Source of the DNA: Pseudomonadota bacterium | Lineage (GTDB): Bacteria; Pseudomonadota; Alphaproteobacteria; Rhizobiales; Xanthobacteraceae | Reading direction: 5' to 3' | Length of the DNA: 8,660 nucleotides | Assembly (NCBI GenBank): GCA_023388935.1 | Contig: JAEWFG010000392.1 | Location: 1 to 8,660 of the forward strand | In this document: positions 1 to 6,501 of the stretch, one piece after another | Numbering within the stretch: position 1 is the first letter of the stretch | Layout of the letters: each line of letters starts with the position of its first letter | Program-made: the position numbers and the translations under genes | Notes under the pieces: generated by a model | What the model was told of the DNA's origin: nothing | Databases searched by the model: none | The model's input: the letters and a program-made list of their open reading frames with translations, nothing else

Positions 1-332
1 GTCCAGGGCGCTGTCGCAAAGGCGCCGACACGCGGTCCGGGCGCGCAAGCTGAGCTGTAATGTCCGTAGCCGTAGGCTCCATAATTATAGGTCGGATCGC
101 CCCAATACGAACTATAGGCGGGATAGCCCCAGTACGAATTATAGGTGGGATAGTACGAAGGGTAGGGATGACCTCGCCGCACGTGATAGCGCACGTGCGT
201 CGTCACGGCTGGTACCGCTGCCTTGATCGACGTGCCATTGATCGGCGCAGCAGACGATTCGGCCGTGGCGGTCACCGCGATAGGAACAGCAATTGTGAGC
301 GCAATCGCGAGGCTGCGGACTTGAATCTTCAT
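1..332 (-). CDS. Secreted Tyr/Gly-rich small protein (3' end beyond the window)
   Basis: Reading the minus strand from the ATG at 332 gives 110 residues with no stop before the left edge, so the gene is partial at its 3' end. AGGAG (minus strand, 338-342) lies 5 bases before the ATG and fixes the start. The N-terminus is a typical signal peptide: MKIQVR, a hydrophobic run to about residue 21, then an ATA-E cleavage site near residues 24/25, so the product should be exported. The mature part has a linker of about 30 residues and then a Tyr/Pro/Gly/Trp-rich segment (residues 55-92) built on a 9-residue repeat, ending in a more ordinary segment (CAPGPRVGAF). Small exported proteins of this composition are common in Bradyrhizobium-type genomes and have no assigned function; I do not recognise a specific family. 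The reverse-frame ORFs over this stretch lack a comparable start and signal peptide. Confidence 0.75.
   Translation of the reverse strand, partial: MKIQVRSLAIALTIAVPIAVTATAESSAAPINGTSIKAAVPAVTTHVRYHVRRGHPYPSYYPTYNSYWGYPAYSSYWGDPTYNYGAYGYGHYSSACAPGPRVGAFATAPW
72..152 (-). repeat. Three-unit 27-base tandem repeat coding a 9-residue Tyr/Trp motif
   Basis: Within the secreted protein, residues 61-69, 70-78 and 79-87 read YPTYNSYWG, YPAYSSYWG and DPTYNYGAY. The DNA repeats with the same 27-base period. The first two units differ at a few bases and the third is more diverged. Confidence 0.8.
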
Positions 333-337
333 GGTAG

Positions 338-342
338 CTCCT
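338..342 (-). promoter_or_regulatory. Ribosome binding site of the secreted Tyr-rich protein
   Basis: The minus strand reads AGGAG followed by a 5-base spacer and the ATG at 332. This supports the chosen start. Confidence 0.7.
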
Positions 343-1084
343 GTTGGTTTTGAACCACCCAGCGAGAATGACCTTGCAACGCCGAAGAGGGAAATCACCT
401 CCGGCCATAGAGTCGATAGACGATCATTATTGCCGCCGCCCGCGTGACGCCGCGGCGAGGAACGCCAACAGCCGCATCTGTAGAAGCTCCCGTTGCCCCC
501 TTGGACCGATCGAGGTTGCGCGTACGACATTCGTGGCGCGAGGATTTTGAAGCAATGCCTGGAAAGTTGGAAATCCATGCCAGCGGCAGCCACCGCACCA
601 ATGCTTGTAGAAAGAGTGAAGCCTGTGCCGTACGGCAAGCTCTTCAGAGTGAGAGGCGTTCCTTGCAACCCAGTAGGGGGCCGCGAGTTCAGGGGCAGGC
701 TGTCCTGCAGTCTTCTGCGGCATGGCCTATACTCGTAATTCTGATTGTGGCGACGTGTACGCCGGCGCGTCGGCCTCACGACCGCGCTCGCGGCACCAGC
801 GTTATTGCCGTGGAATCAACTGATGCGCATCTGCTTGGAGGAGAGGCACGTGAACATCTCTTCGCGGTGGCCGAGAGTTCGCTCCGGCGAGGCGGCGCAG
901 CGGGAAGCACCGCACTCCCGCCGCGGCCTCCCAGCGTCTCTCAGACGTTCCGATAACGGTCGGCTATCGACTCCATGGCGAGAGGTGATTTTCCTTTTGA
1001 CCGTCATGCACTCAATCTTCGAGCCATCGTCGCCCGCCCTCGTGTACGGGCAGAAGCCAGTGTCCCGTTGAACGACCACGGGCC

Positions 1085-1090
1085 AGGAGG
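1085..1090 (+). promoter_or_regulatory. Strong ribosome binding site of the kinase-like gene
   Basis: AGGAGG is followed by a 6-base spacer and the ATG at 1097. It shows that the truncated kinase has its own efficient translation start and is not simply an internal fragment. Confidence 0.75.
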
Positions 1091-1096
1091 TCCGAC

Positions 1097-1978
1097 ATGC
1101 AGATCGAAGACACAATCGGTGCTTCATTCCTCGGCTCTGTCGAACGCCCGCTGCCCGAGGATGTCGTCGTGCTCGTGGACGGCGCCGGCGTCGCGCTTGG
1201 AGTGCAGCGTGCGTTCAGCGCAAGGGTGAGTGGCGTGCGCGATGGCGGTAGCGGCCTCGTCGCCTCCAGGTGCCTGGAGATCCCGCTCGCCGGGGCCGAC
1301 GGCGAGGTCTCGGGGATTATGTGCCACACCAGCCCGCGGTCCGACACGCGAGGCGCGTTGCTTCGGCGGCACCTCCTCGACGCTGCGCGACCGCGCGCCA
1401 CGCCGATCGACAGGTTTGTCGCAAGCATTTGCCTCGTAGCGATAGCGAGCACGCTTGACCGGGCGTTGCGTCCGGACATCACGGTTCGCACCGAGATCGC
1501 CCCTGACTTATGGGCCTTCAATGCCGACCCGGTAGAACTGTACTTCGCTTTACTGAACCTCTGCCAAAACTCGGCAGATGCTGTGCCGGACAGCGCCGTG
1601 ATCATCGTCGCCGCGCGGAACGTCGAACCTTCCTCTGCCGCGGTCCGGGGATTCGTCGAGATCATCGTCGACGACGACGGGGAGTGCATGGCCAAGGAGG
1701 TCCTCTCGCAGGCCTCTTCCCCGTACTTCTCGACAAAGGCCGCGGGCAGGGGTACGGGCCTCGGGCTCGCCCCGGTCCAGCACCTCGAAGAACGAGGCGG
1801 CGCGGCCAGTATAGAGAGCAAGCGGGGTGCGGGCACGCTGGTGCGCCTCTTCCTCCCGCGCGTGCACGCAGCTTTGATCCCTTGCAGTAGCGTCGGCATG
1901 GAGATCGTGTACACGCCGTCATCCAACGGCCGCGTATTCCACGTCGTCCGCCCAACGGCGGCTGCGCCGACGACGTAG
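1097..1978 (+). CDS. Histidine-kinase-like ATPase protein lacking the phosphoacceptor helix
   Basis: The 293-residue product ends in a HATPase_c domain of the PAS/hybrid-kinase type. The N box is ALLNLCQNSADAVP (residues 151-164), the F-box-like segment is SPYFSTK (208-214) and the G2 box is GRGTGLGL (217-224), followed by the usual closing IESKRGAGTLVRLFLPR (239-255). The G1 box reads DDGECM (193-198), where DxGxGM is expected, so Cys197 replaces a conserved Gly. Residues 60-76 resemble the end of a PAS/PAC domain. They run almost directly into the second DHp helix (about 87-125); the first helix with the phosphoacceptor His and the HDFNN-like motif is absent. No transmembrane segment or receiver domain is seen. 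AGGAGG at 1085-1090 with a 6-base spacer fixes the start. The gene ends 31 bases before the antiporter gene, so co-transcription is likely. It may be a degraded kinase, or an ATP-binding partner of another sensor (inference). Confidence 0.8.
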   Translation: MQIEDTIGASFLGSVERPLPEDVVVLVDGAGVALGVQRAFSARVSGVRDGGSGLVASRCLEIPLAGADGEVSGIMCHTSPRSDTRGALLRRHLLDAARPRATPIDRFVASICLVAIASTLDRALRPDITVRTEIAPDLWAFNADPVELYFALLNLCQNSADAVPDSAVIIVAARNVEPSSAAVRGFVEIIVDDDGECMAKEVLSQASSPYFSTKAAGRGTGLGLAPVQHLEERGGAASIESKRGAGTLVRLFLPRVHAALIPCSSVGMEIVYTPSSNGRVFHVVRPTAAAPTT

Positions 1979-2009
1979 CCGGCGCGAACACCTGGAGACC
2001 GGTTCAGCG

Positions 2010-3875
2010 ATGGAGCTCATGATCCCATCCGGCCGCCTCGACCGTCCGGTCGACCACGAGACGGACCACGTGCTCGGCCCCGCCGGTGCCGAGATCACGC
2101 TCGTCGAGTACGGCAGCTACGCGTGTCCGCATTGCAGGGCTGCCAACGAGCGCATCGCACAAGCACGCGACCAACTCGGCGACCGCGTCTGCTACGCCTT
2201 CCGGCACAATCCGCTCATGGACAACCATCTTGCGTTTCGGGCCGCCGAACTCGCTGAGCTTGCCCAGACGCCCGAAGCGTTCTGGTCCGCGCACATCAAA
2301 CTGATGACGAGGTCGATGGAGCTCACGGAGGACGACCTCGTGGCGGTGGCCAAAGACCTCGGCGTGAACGCCGACTTCGCGCTCGGCGACAGCGACGCCA
2401 CGCGACTCGCGAGGGCGAGGGTGGAGGCGGATGTCGCAAGCTCCCGCGCAAGTGGCGTGAGGTTCACGCCGACCTTCTATATCAACCGCCGGCGCTACGA
2501 CGGACCCTGGGACGAGAGCTCTCTCGTCGACGCGATGCTTGGAACACTCGGCCACCGCGTCCGCACGGTAGCCCTCGACTTCGCGAGCTGGGGCCCATCC
2601 GCCGGCATTTTGCTGGTCCTGGCGACCGTGGTGGCGATCGTCGCGACGAACTCTCCGATCGGACCGGCGTTCGACGCGTTCTGGCGCCAGGAGCTCGGCG
2701 TGAGCTTCGGCGAGGCGGCCTTCCGGATGTCCCTCCTCCATTGGGTCAACGACGGCCTGCTGACGGTGTTCTTCCTTGTCGTGGGATTGGAAGTGAAGCG
2801 CGAGATGACAGTCGGCCACCTCGCAAGCCGCCGCTCCGCCGCGCTTCCGATTGCGTCCGCGCTCGGCGGCATGGTCGTGCCGGCAGTTCTGTATGCGCTG
2901 GTCATACCTGCGGGGCCGTGGTCGCATGGTTGGGGCGTCCCGATGGCGACCGACACGGCGTTCGCGATCGCCTTGATCGCCGTGATGGGGCCGCGCGTCC
3001 CCGTGGAGCTGCGCATCTATCTGACCGCGGCGGCCATCGTCGACGACATCGGTGCGATCGCGGTCGTCGCTGTGTTCTACTCACGCGAGATCCATCCGGC
3101 CTACCTTGCCGCGGCCGCGGCGGTGGTGGTTGCGCTGGCGCTACTGAGCCGATGGAGGGTTTACCTGCTGTCGCCGTACATCCTGTTGGGCGTCACGTTG
3201 TGGGCGTTCGTCTACGCGAGCGGCCTCCATGCTACGCTGGCGGGCGTGGTACTTGCGCTGTCAATTCCGACGCGGCCGCCCGCCGACTTGGCAGCCTTGA
3301 TGACGCAGGTCAGCACCATAATAGCCTCCGAGGCCCGGCACGAGGGCGAGGTGCTCAGGCACGGCCCGTCCACGCCGGCACTGCACGCGCTCGACGCGAT
3401 CTACGACAGAATTGAATCGCCCGCCGACCGGCTGCTACGGCACGCCGGCGCGAGGTCGAGCTACGCTGTCCTTCCGATTTTCGCACTGGCTAATGCGGGC
3501 GTGACGATCAACCCCGGCGCCTTCGTTGGGCATGGCTGGCTCATGGCCGCAATCGTCGCCGGCCTCGCCATAGGAAAGCCGGTCGGCGTCTTCCTCGCGG
3601 CCGCAGCAGCCGTGCGCACAGGCATGGCCGTCAAGCCGGCAGCGTACACGTGGCGGCAGTTGGCCGGGGCGGGAGCCCTCGCTGGCATCGGCTTCACGAT
3701 GTCGCTCTTCATCGCCGGGCAGGCCTTTCTGGCCGCCACCGACTTCTCGGCCGCCAAGATTGCCGTGTTCGCCGCGTCGATTCTCTCGGCCGCCGTCGGG
3801 ACTGCTGTGCTCTGGACTGCTTCGCGTCAGGAGCTTTTCGAAGAGGCGCTCAGGGCGCGCATGCAAGCATCATAA
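2010..3875 (+). CDS. nhaA: Na+/H+ antiporter NhaA with N-terminal DsbA-like thioredoxin domain
   Basis: The 621-residue protein is a two-domain fusion. Residues 1 to about 182 form a DsbA-like thioredoxin fold, with a CPHC redox motif (39-42) and the cis-proline in a TPTFYIN motif (153-159), so the oxidoreductase centre looks intact. From about residue 190 the sequence is NhaA, an inner-membrane antiporter that exchanges Na+ or Li+ for protons. Visible NhaA hallmarks are WVNDGLLTVFFLVVGLEVKRE (in pieces around 245-265), MATDTAF with Asp315 (E. coli Asp133), IVDDIGAI with Asp345-Asp346 (Asp163/164, the ion site), ALANAGV (492-498) and IGKP with Lys523 (Lys300). No residue essential in E. coli NhaA appears lost. 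There is no signal peptide, and the NhaA N-terminus is cytoplasmic, so the thioredoxin domain should face the cytoplasm (inference). A second in-frame ATG at 2019 with GGAG just upstream is an alternative start. This fusion is a known architecture. The kinase-like gene lies 31 bases upstream. Confidence 0.93.
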   Translation: MELMIPSGRLDRPVDHETDHVLGPAGAEITLVEYGSYACPHCRAANERIAQARDQLGDRVCYAFRHNPLMDNHLAFRAAELAELAQTPEAFWSAHIKLMTRSMELTEDDLVAVAKDLGVNADFALGDSDATRLARARVEADVASSRASGVRFTPTFYINRRRYDGPWDESSLVDAMLGTLGHRVRTVALDFASWGPSAGILLVLATVVAIVATNSPIGPAFDAFWRQELGVSFGEAAFRMSLLHWVNDGLLTVFFLVVGLEVKREMTVGHLASRRSAALPIASALGGMVVPAVLYALVIPAGPWSHGWGVPMATDTAFAIALIAVMGPRVPVELRIYLTAAAIVDDIGAIAVVAVFYSREIHPAYLAAAAAVVVALALLSRWRVYLLSPYILLGVTLWAFVYASGLHATLAGVVLALSIPTRPPADLAALMTQVSTIIASEARHEGEVLRHGPSTPALHALDAIYDRIESPADRLLRHAGARSSYAVLPIFALANAGVTINPGAFVGHGWLMAAIVAGLAIGKPVGVFLAAAAAVRTGMAVKPAAYTWRQLAGAGALAGIGFTMSLFIAGQAFLAATDFSAAKIAVFAASILSAAVGTAVLWTASRQELFEEALRARMQAS

Positions 3876-3900
3876 CAGCCGGTGTTTATGCCGGACCGTG

Positions 3901-3913
3901 AGGAGGAGGAGGT
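3901..3913 (+). promoter_or_regulatory. Extended purine-rich ribosome binding site
   Basis: Four consecutive AGG triplets followed by T give several overlapping Shine-Dalgarno matches, 6 bases before the ATG at 3920. This is much stronger than other sites in the window. Confidence 0.65.
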
Positions 3914-3919
3914 CTAGCG

Positions 3920-4102
3920 ATGATCCTACCTACCAGTACGACAGTAGCAGTCGCTGACGGCGAGGACACCAGCAACGCCGAGATATCGTGGCGAACCGTC
4001 GCATTTGAGGAGGTTGAACGTGACCCAGGTATATTTCCACTGCTCGAACACGAAGAAGGTTTTCGTCGATCGCCGCGGCGCCGTGGTGGACGATCTTGCT
4101 GA
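3920..4102 (+). CDS. Short ORF, possible 5' remnant of a host-attachment-type protein gene
   Basis: This 60-residue ORF begins 44 bases after nhaA and is preceded by AGGAGGAGGAGGT (3901-3913) with a 6-base spacer, an unusually strong ribosome binding site. The first 15 residues (MILPTSTTVAVADGE) resemble, from memory, the start of small rhizobial proteins annotated as host attachment proteins. After that the resemblance stops. The tail turns Arg-rich (RRSPRRRGGRSC) because it runs out of frame through the next gene, starting at 4020. The likely history is a deletion that joined the first codons and translation signal of one gene to the DUF6894-like gene. It could be translated as a leader peptide coupled to the next gene, or be a simple remnant; the product itself is doubtful. 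Confidence 0.4.
   Translation: MILPTSTTVAVADGEDTSNAEISWRTVAFEEVERDPGIFPLLEHEEGFRRSPRRRGGRSC
4007..4013 (+). promoter_or_regulatory. Ribosome binding site deciding the GTG start at 4020
   Basis: GAGGAGG lies 6 bases before GTG at 4020. It selects this start over the upstream TTG at 4005, which would place the site inside the coding region. Confidence 0.65.
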
Positions 4103-4253
4103 GGCTCGCGATCATGCGACACGTGTCGTGCAATCCCTCATCCATGAGCGCAGTCCCGAGGATTGGCGTGACTGGGTCTTGCATGTCAGCGACGACCAAG
4201 GCGATGAGCTCTTCGTTGTCCCCTTCACTTTCGTGCTTGGCAAATCGCATTGA
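4020..4253 (+). CDS. DUF6894-like small protein
   Basis: The product is 77 residues, starting MTQVYFHCSN. It matches the pattern of the DUF6894 family of small rhizobial proteins: an aromatic YFH strand near the N-terminus, a D-x-x-G turn (VDRRGAVVDDL, about 16-26), an Ala/Arg-rich helix (AEARDHATRVVQSL) and a closing strand (ELFVVPFTFVLG). The function of the family is unknown and no catalytic motif is seen. I choose the GTG at 4020 because GAGGAGG at 4007-4013 sits 6 bases before it; a TTG at 4005 would extend the protein by five residues but has no such site. It overlaps the upstream short ORF out of frame, so translation may be coupled. A terminator hairpin starts two bases after the stop codon. 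Confidence 0.75.
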   Translation: MTQVYFHCSNTKKVFVDRRGAVVDDLAEARDHATRVVQSLIHERSPEDWRDWVLHVSDDQGDELFVVPFTFVLGKSH

Positions 4254-4254
4254 A

Positions 4255-4281
4255 GATCGCCATGCTCCTGGCGATCCTTTT
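4255..4281 (+). terminator. Rho-independent terminator after the DUF6894-like gene
   Basis: GATCGCCA (4255-4262) and TGGCGATC (4269-4276) form a perfect 8-base stem with a 6-base loop, followed by CTTTT. It begins right after the stop codon at 4251-4253 and would end transcription coming from the kinase/nhaA/DUF6894 unit. The T tract is short, so termination may be partial. Confidence 0.75.
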
Positions 4282-4571
4282 GGGCTAAGGCGCACATGTT
4301 CCACCTAGAAAGCAGGGCGGCTGGAGCCTCGAGGCTGTCTTCAGCGTCCGCGCCGCGAGTTCGCTGAAAGCGCGCACCCTGATCGGCAGAAACCGGGTTG
4401 GCCGTGTACAGGAGATGGCTGGGTAGCGGTGCAGGTTAGAATTCTTCAGGAGATCTCGGCCGACCCAGGTGAGGGCCTGCCCTTCCAACGTGCGGACCGT
4501 CACGCGCTTTTTATTCCTTCGTGACCACCTGCGGGAGCGAATGACGAGCGTAAATTTCAATAGGAGCGATT
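4282..4571. other. 290-base intergenic region, no gene seen
   Basis: It lies between the terminator and the small-gene pair and should contain the promoter of that pair. A TTG-started frame runs on the minus strand (4285-4560), but it has no recognisable motif and no ribosome binding site. I see no convincing promoter boxes. Confidence 0.4.
4561..4566 (+). promoter_or_regulatory. Ribosome binding site of the 61-aa small protein
   Basis: TAGGAG is followed by a 5-base spacer and the ATG at 4572. Confidence 0.65.
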
Positions 4572-4757
4572 ATGGACGAGATTATCCGATTTGTCTCAAA
4601 ATCCGAGCGCGAGCGCATCCGACTCATTCGGGAAGCGCGCGCGATATATGACAGCGTGTTCCCGCCGGCCGATCCCGTCATCGAGCAGCGGGACGAGGGG
4701 CCGCAACTCATGGGGCCCAGTGGCGCGAATGCTCAATGCAGCGAGGCTTTCTCGTGA
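4572..4757 (+). CDS. Small hypothetical protein (61 aa), charged N-terminal helix
   Basis: The product starts MDEIIRFVSKSERERIRLIREARAI (given here in part) and resembles, from memory, a conserved family of about 60-residue uncharacterised proteins in Bradyrhizobium. Residues 8-27 are strongly amphipathic and charged (SERERIRLIREA), predicting a helix; then comes YDSVFPPADP and a poorly ordered Gly/Ser-rich tail. There is no signal peptide or membrane segment, so it is probably cytoplasmic. TAGGAG at 4561-4566 with a 5-base spacer supports the start. The stop codon TGA (4755-4757) overlaps the GTG start of the next small gene, so the two are likely translated together. No function can be assigned. 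Confidence 0.7.
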   Translation: MDEIIRFVSKSERERIRLIREARAIYDSVFPPADPVIEQRDEGPQLMGPSGANAQCSEAFS

Positions 4758-4963
4758 TCAAGATCATTGCCGTGCTCTGTAGTCTGTCTTCTCCGGCGAA
4801 TTGCCACGAGCAGACCGTCACCACCTCCGTCTTCGCTGACATCTCGATGCAGTCCTGCTTGGTCGGCGCACCACAACTTGCCGAATGGATGAAGCAGCAT
4901 CCTGCGGAGCGTCTCGCGGCATGGCGCTGCATGATCGGCAATCAGGATCGCGAGGGAGCGTAG
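4754..4963 (+). CDS. Small exported hypothetical protein with three cysteines in the mature region or at its border
   Basis: Starting from GTG 4754 the product has 69 residues. MIKIIAVLCSLSSPANC is a signal peptide with a short hydrophobic core and likely cleavage near the ANC-HE junction. The mature part contains two further cysteines, in MQSCLVG and AAWRCMIG, which could form a disulfide in the periplasm (inference). The segment GAPQLAEWMKQHPAERLAAWRC matches, from memory, a widespread family of short rhizobial secreted proteins of unknown function. GTG 4754 overlaps the stop of the preceding gene (GTGA), which favours this start; an ATG at 4736 in the same frame would add six residues (MQRGFL) ahead of the signal core. 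The two genes probably form an operon. Confidence 0.7.
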   Translation: MIKIIAVLCSLSSPANCHEQTVTTSVFADISMQSCLVGAPQLAEWMKQHPAERLAAWRCMIGNQDREGA

Positions 4964-5286
4964 GGTGAACAGCGGATCACTTCTCGCGGCGGATGTCGTC
5001 GATGCACTGGCATAAGCATTCGCCGCGATTTGCTGAGATTTGGATGCTTCGCTCGCACTCTGCTCCTTGTCGCATATCAATTTGCTCTTATCGGAGACAG
5101 ACGACACTCCTAAGTGCCTGGCGCCTGGCACTCCGTTCTCTTCGCAGTATCTTCGCGGTCGGTGTTTTTCGTCCCGAGGCCGCCCGCCCCCTCGCAGGTC
5201 TTGTAAGCGACGGCGTTGAGTCGGATGGGCTAGTTGGATCGGCGAAGTCGCAATCGCTGAGCACAACCGGACGGAGATTTTGCTCT
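4964..5286. other. 323-base intergenic region before the hemA pseudogene
   Basis: No gene is supported. The minus-strand frame 4733-5266 (177 residues) runs through the two small genes and has no recognisable motif. The region holds a near-perfect 20-base palindrome at 5113-5132 and would contain the former hemA promoter, which I cannot locate. Confidence 0.4.
5113..5132. repeat. Near-perfect 20-base palindrome
   Basis: The sequence is AGTGCC, T, GGCGCC, T, GGCACT: symmetrical arms around a self-complementary centre, with only a T-T mismatch on each side. It lies about 155 bases before the hemA start. It could be a protein-binding site or a hairpin; there is no T tract, so it is not an intrinsic terminator. 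Confidence 0.5.
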
Positions 5287-6501
5287 ATGACCTATGATCA
5301 TTTCTTTTCTGCGGCGCTTGCTCGCCTGCTCGCCGAACGGTGCTACCACGTATTTGCCGATCCGGGCATTTCCCGCACGCAACATTGCATTCGCCGGACG
5401 GCCCGCGCCCGGTCGTGATCTGGTGCTCGAACGATTATCTCGGCATGGGCCAACACCCGAGGGTGATCGGCGCCATGGTCGGAACTGCCATCCGCATGGG
5501 CGCTGGGGCGGGCGGCCCTCGCAACATTTCCGGCACCAATCATCCGCCGGTCGAATTGGAGCGCGAGCTCGCCGACTTGCACGGCAAGGAAGCGGCGCGG
5601 GTCTTCACCTCGGGGTACGTCTCCAACGAGACCGGCATCGCGACCATCGCCGGGCTGCTTCCAAACTGCGTGATCCTCTCGGACGCCTTGAACCACAATT
5701 CGATGATCGAGGGCGTGCGGCGCGCCGGCGTGGAAAAGAAGATCTGGCGTCACAACGACGTTGGCCACCTCGAGGAATTGCTGGCGGCGGAGGCGCCAGA
5801 GCGGCCGAAGTTGATCGTGTTCGAGGGGCTATACTCGATGGACGGCGACATTGCGCCTGTGAACCGCATCTGCGACTTGGCGGAGCGCTACGGCGCCATG
5901 ACCTATATCGACGAGGTCCATTCGGCCGGCATGTACGGACCGGCGGGCGCGGGCATCGCGGCGCGGGAACGGGCCTTGGACCGCATCGACGTGATCGAGG
6001 GCACGCTGGCAAAGGCGCTTGGCTGCATCGGCGGTTACATCGCGGCGAGTGCTGACGTCATCGATGCGGTGCGATCGTACGCTCCGGATTCATTTTCACG
6101 ACCGCATTGCCGCCAGCAGTCTGCGCGGCTGCCACAGCGGCGATCAGACACCTCAATGCCTCGCAGTGGGAGCGCGACCGCCATCAGGACCGCGCCTCGC
6201 GGGTAAAGGCCGTACTGAATGCTGCCGCCTGCCGCTGATGACAACCGACACACACATTGTGCCGGTGATGGTGGGGGATCCGGAGAAATGCAGGGAAGCG
6301 AGCGAACTCCTGCTCGCCGAGCAGAGCATCTATATCCAGCCGATCAACTATCCGACGGTCCCGTGCGGCACCGAGCGGTTGCGTATCACGCCGACGCCCT
6401 ATCACGATGACGCGCTGATCGAAGCGCTCGCTCAAGCACTTGTGGATGTGTGGGAGCGCCTTGGTCTGCCGCTACGAAATCGCGAGCTTGCAGAGAAGTA
6501 G
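5287..6501 (+). pseudogene. hemA: 5-aminolevulinate synthase pseudogene (three frame lesions)
   Basis: ALA synthase condenses glycine and succinyl-CoA to 5-aminolevulinate, the first step of haem and tetrapyrrole synthesis in alphaproteobacteria, using pyridoxal phosphate. The gene is recognisable from start to finish, but in three reading frames. Frame one, from ATG 5287, gives MTYDHFFSAALARLLAERC to FAD (codon 25). Between 5362 and 5369 about 13 bases are missing relative to the family, and reading resumes as FPHATLHSPDG, VIWCSNDYLGMG, LNHNSMIEG, YSMDGD, YIDEVHSAGMYG and the PLP lysine motif GTLAKALG (Lys codon 6012-6014). At about 6086-6088 CCGGGA has become CCGGA and the frame shifts; FIFTTALPPAVCAAA follows in the new frame. 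At about 6224-6228 one G is lost again, and the last frame gives THIVPVMVGD, YIQPINYPTVP, TERLRITPTPYHDD and the stop at 6501. Adding back 15 bases gives 410 codons including the stop, the normal family length. A functional hemA elsewhere in the genome is expected (inference). Confidence 0.92.

Larger units (their letters stand above)
333..1096. other. 764-base region without a supported gene
   Basis: This gap separates two divergent genes, so it should hold both of their promoters, but I cannot point to convincing -35/-10 boxes. Open frames exist on both strands (for example 444-956, 493-738 and 745-1071 on plus, and 427-723 on minus). Their translations are Arg/Ser-rich, show no motif I recognise and have no good ribosome binding site, apart from a GGAGG-like stretch before a GTG near 851. 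The last part could be the decayed upstream end of the kinase-like gene at 1097, but I could not recognise sensor-domain sequence in any frame. Confidence 0.5.

Noticed and set aside
493..738. 81-residue plus-strand frame in the long gap
   Set aside because: There is no ribosome binding site and no motif; it is equal in quality to frames on the other strand.
1012..1926. 304-residue open frame on the minus strand over the kinase-like gene
   Set aside because: It is the antisense shadow of a GC-rich gene with clear HATPase motifs on the plus strand; its own translation is Arg/Ser-rich with no motif.
2004..2927. 307-residue open frame on the minus strand over nhaA
   Set aside because: It is antisense to the DsbA-NhaA gene, whose motifs are unmistakable; the translation is His/Arg/Glu-rich with no family.
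4285..4560. 91-residue minus-strand frame starting with TTG
   Set aside because: There is no ribosome binding site, a rare start codon and no recognisable motif.
4733..5266. 177-residue minus-strand frame
   Set aside because: It opposes the two small genes that have good starts and a signal peptide, and shows no recognisable domain.
5294..6055. 253-residue plus-strand frame across hemA
   Set aside because: Its translation is Arg/Gly-rich and it overlaps, in the wrong frame, the well-conserved ALA synthase sequence.
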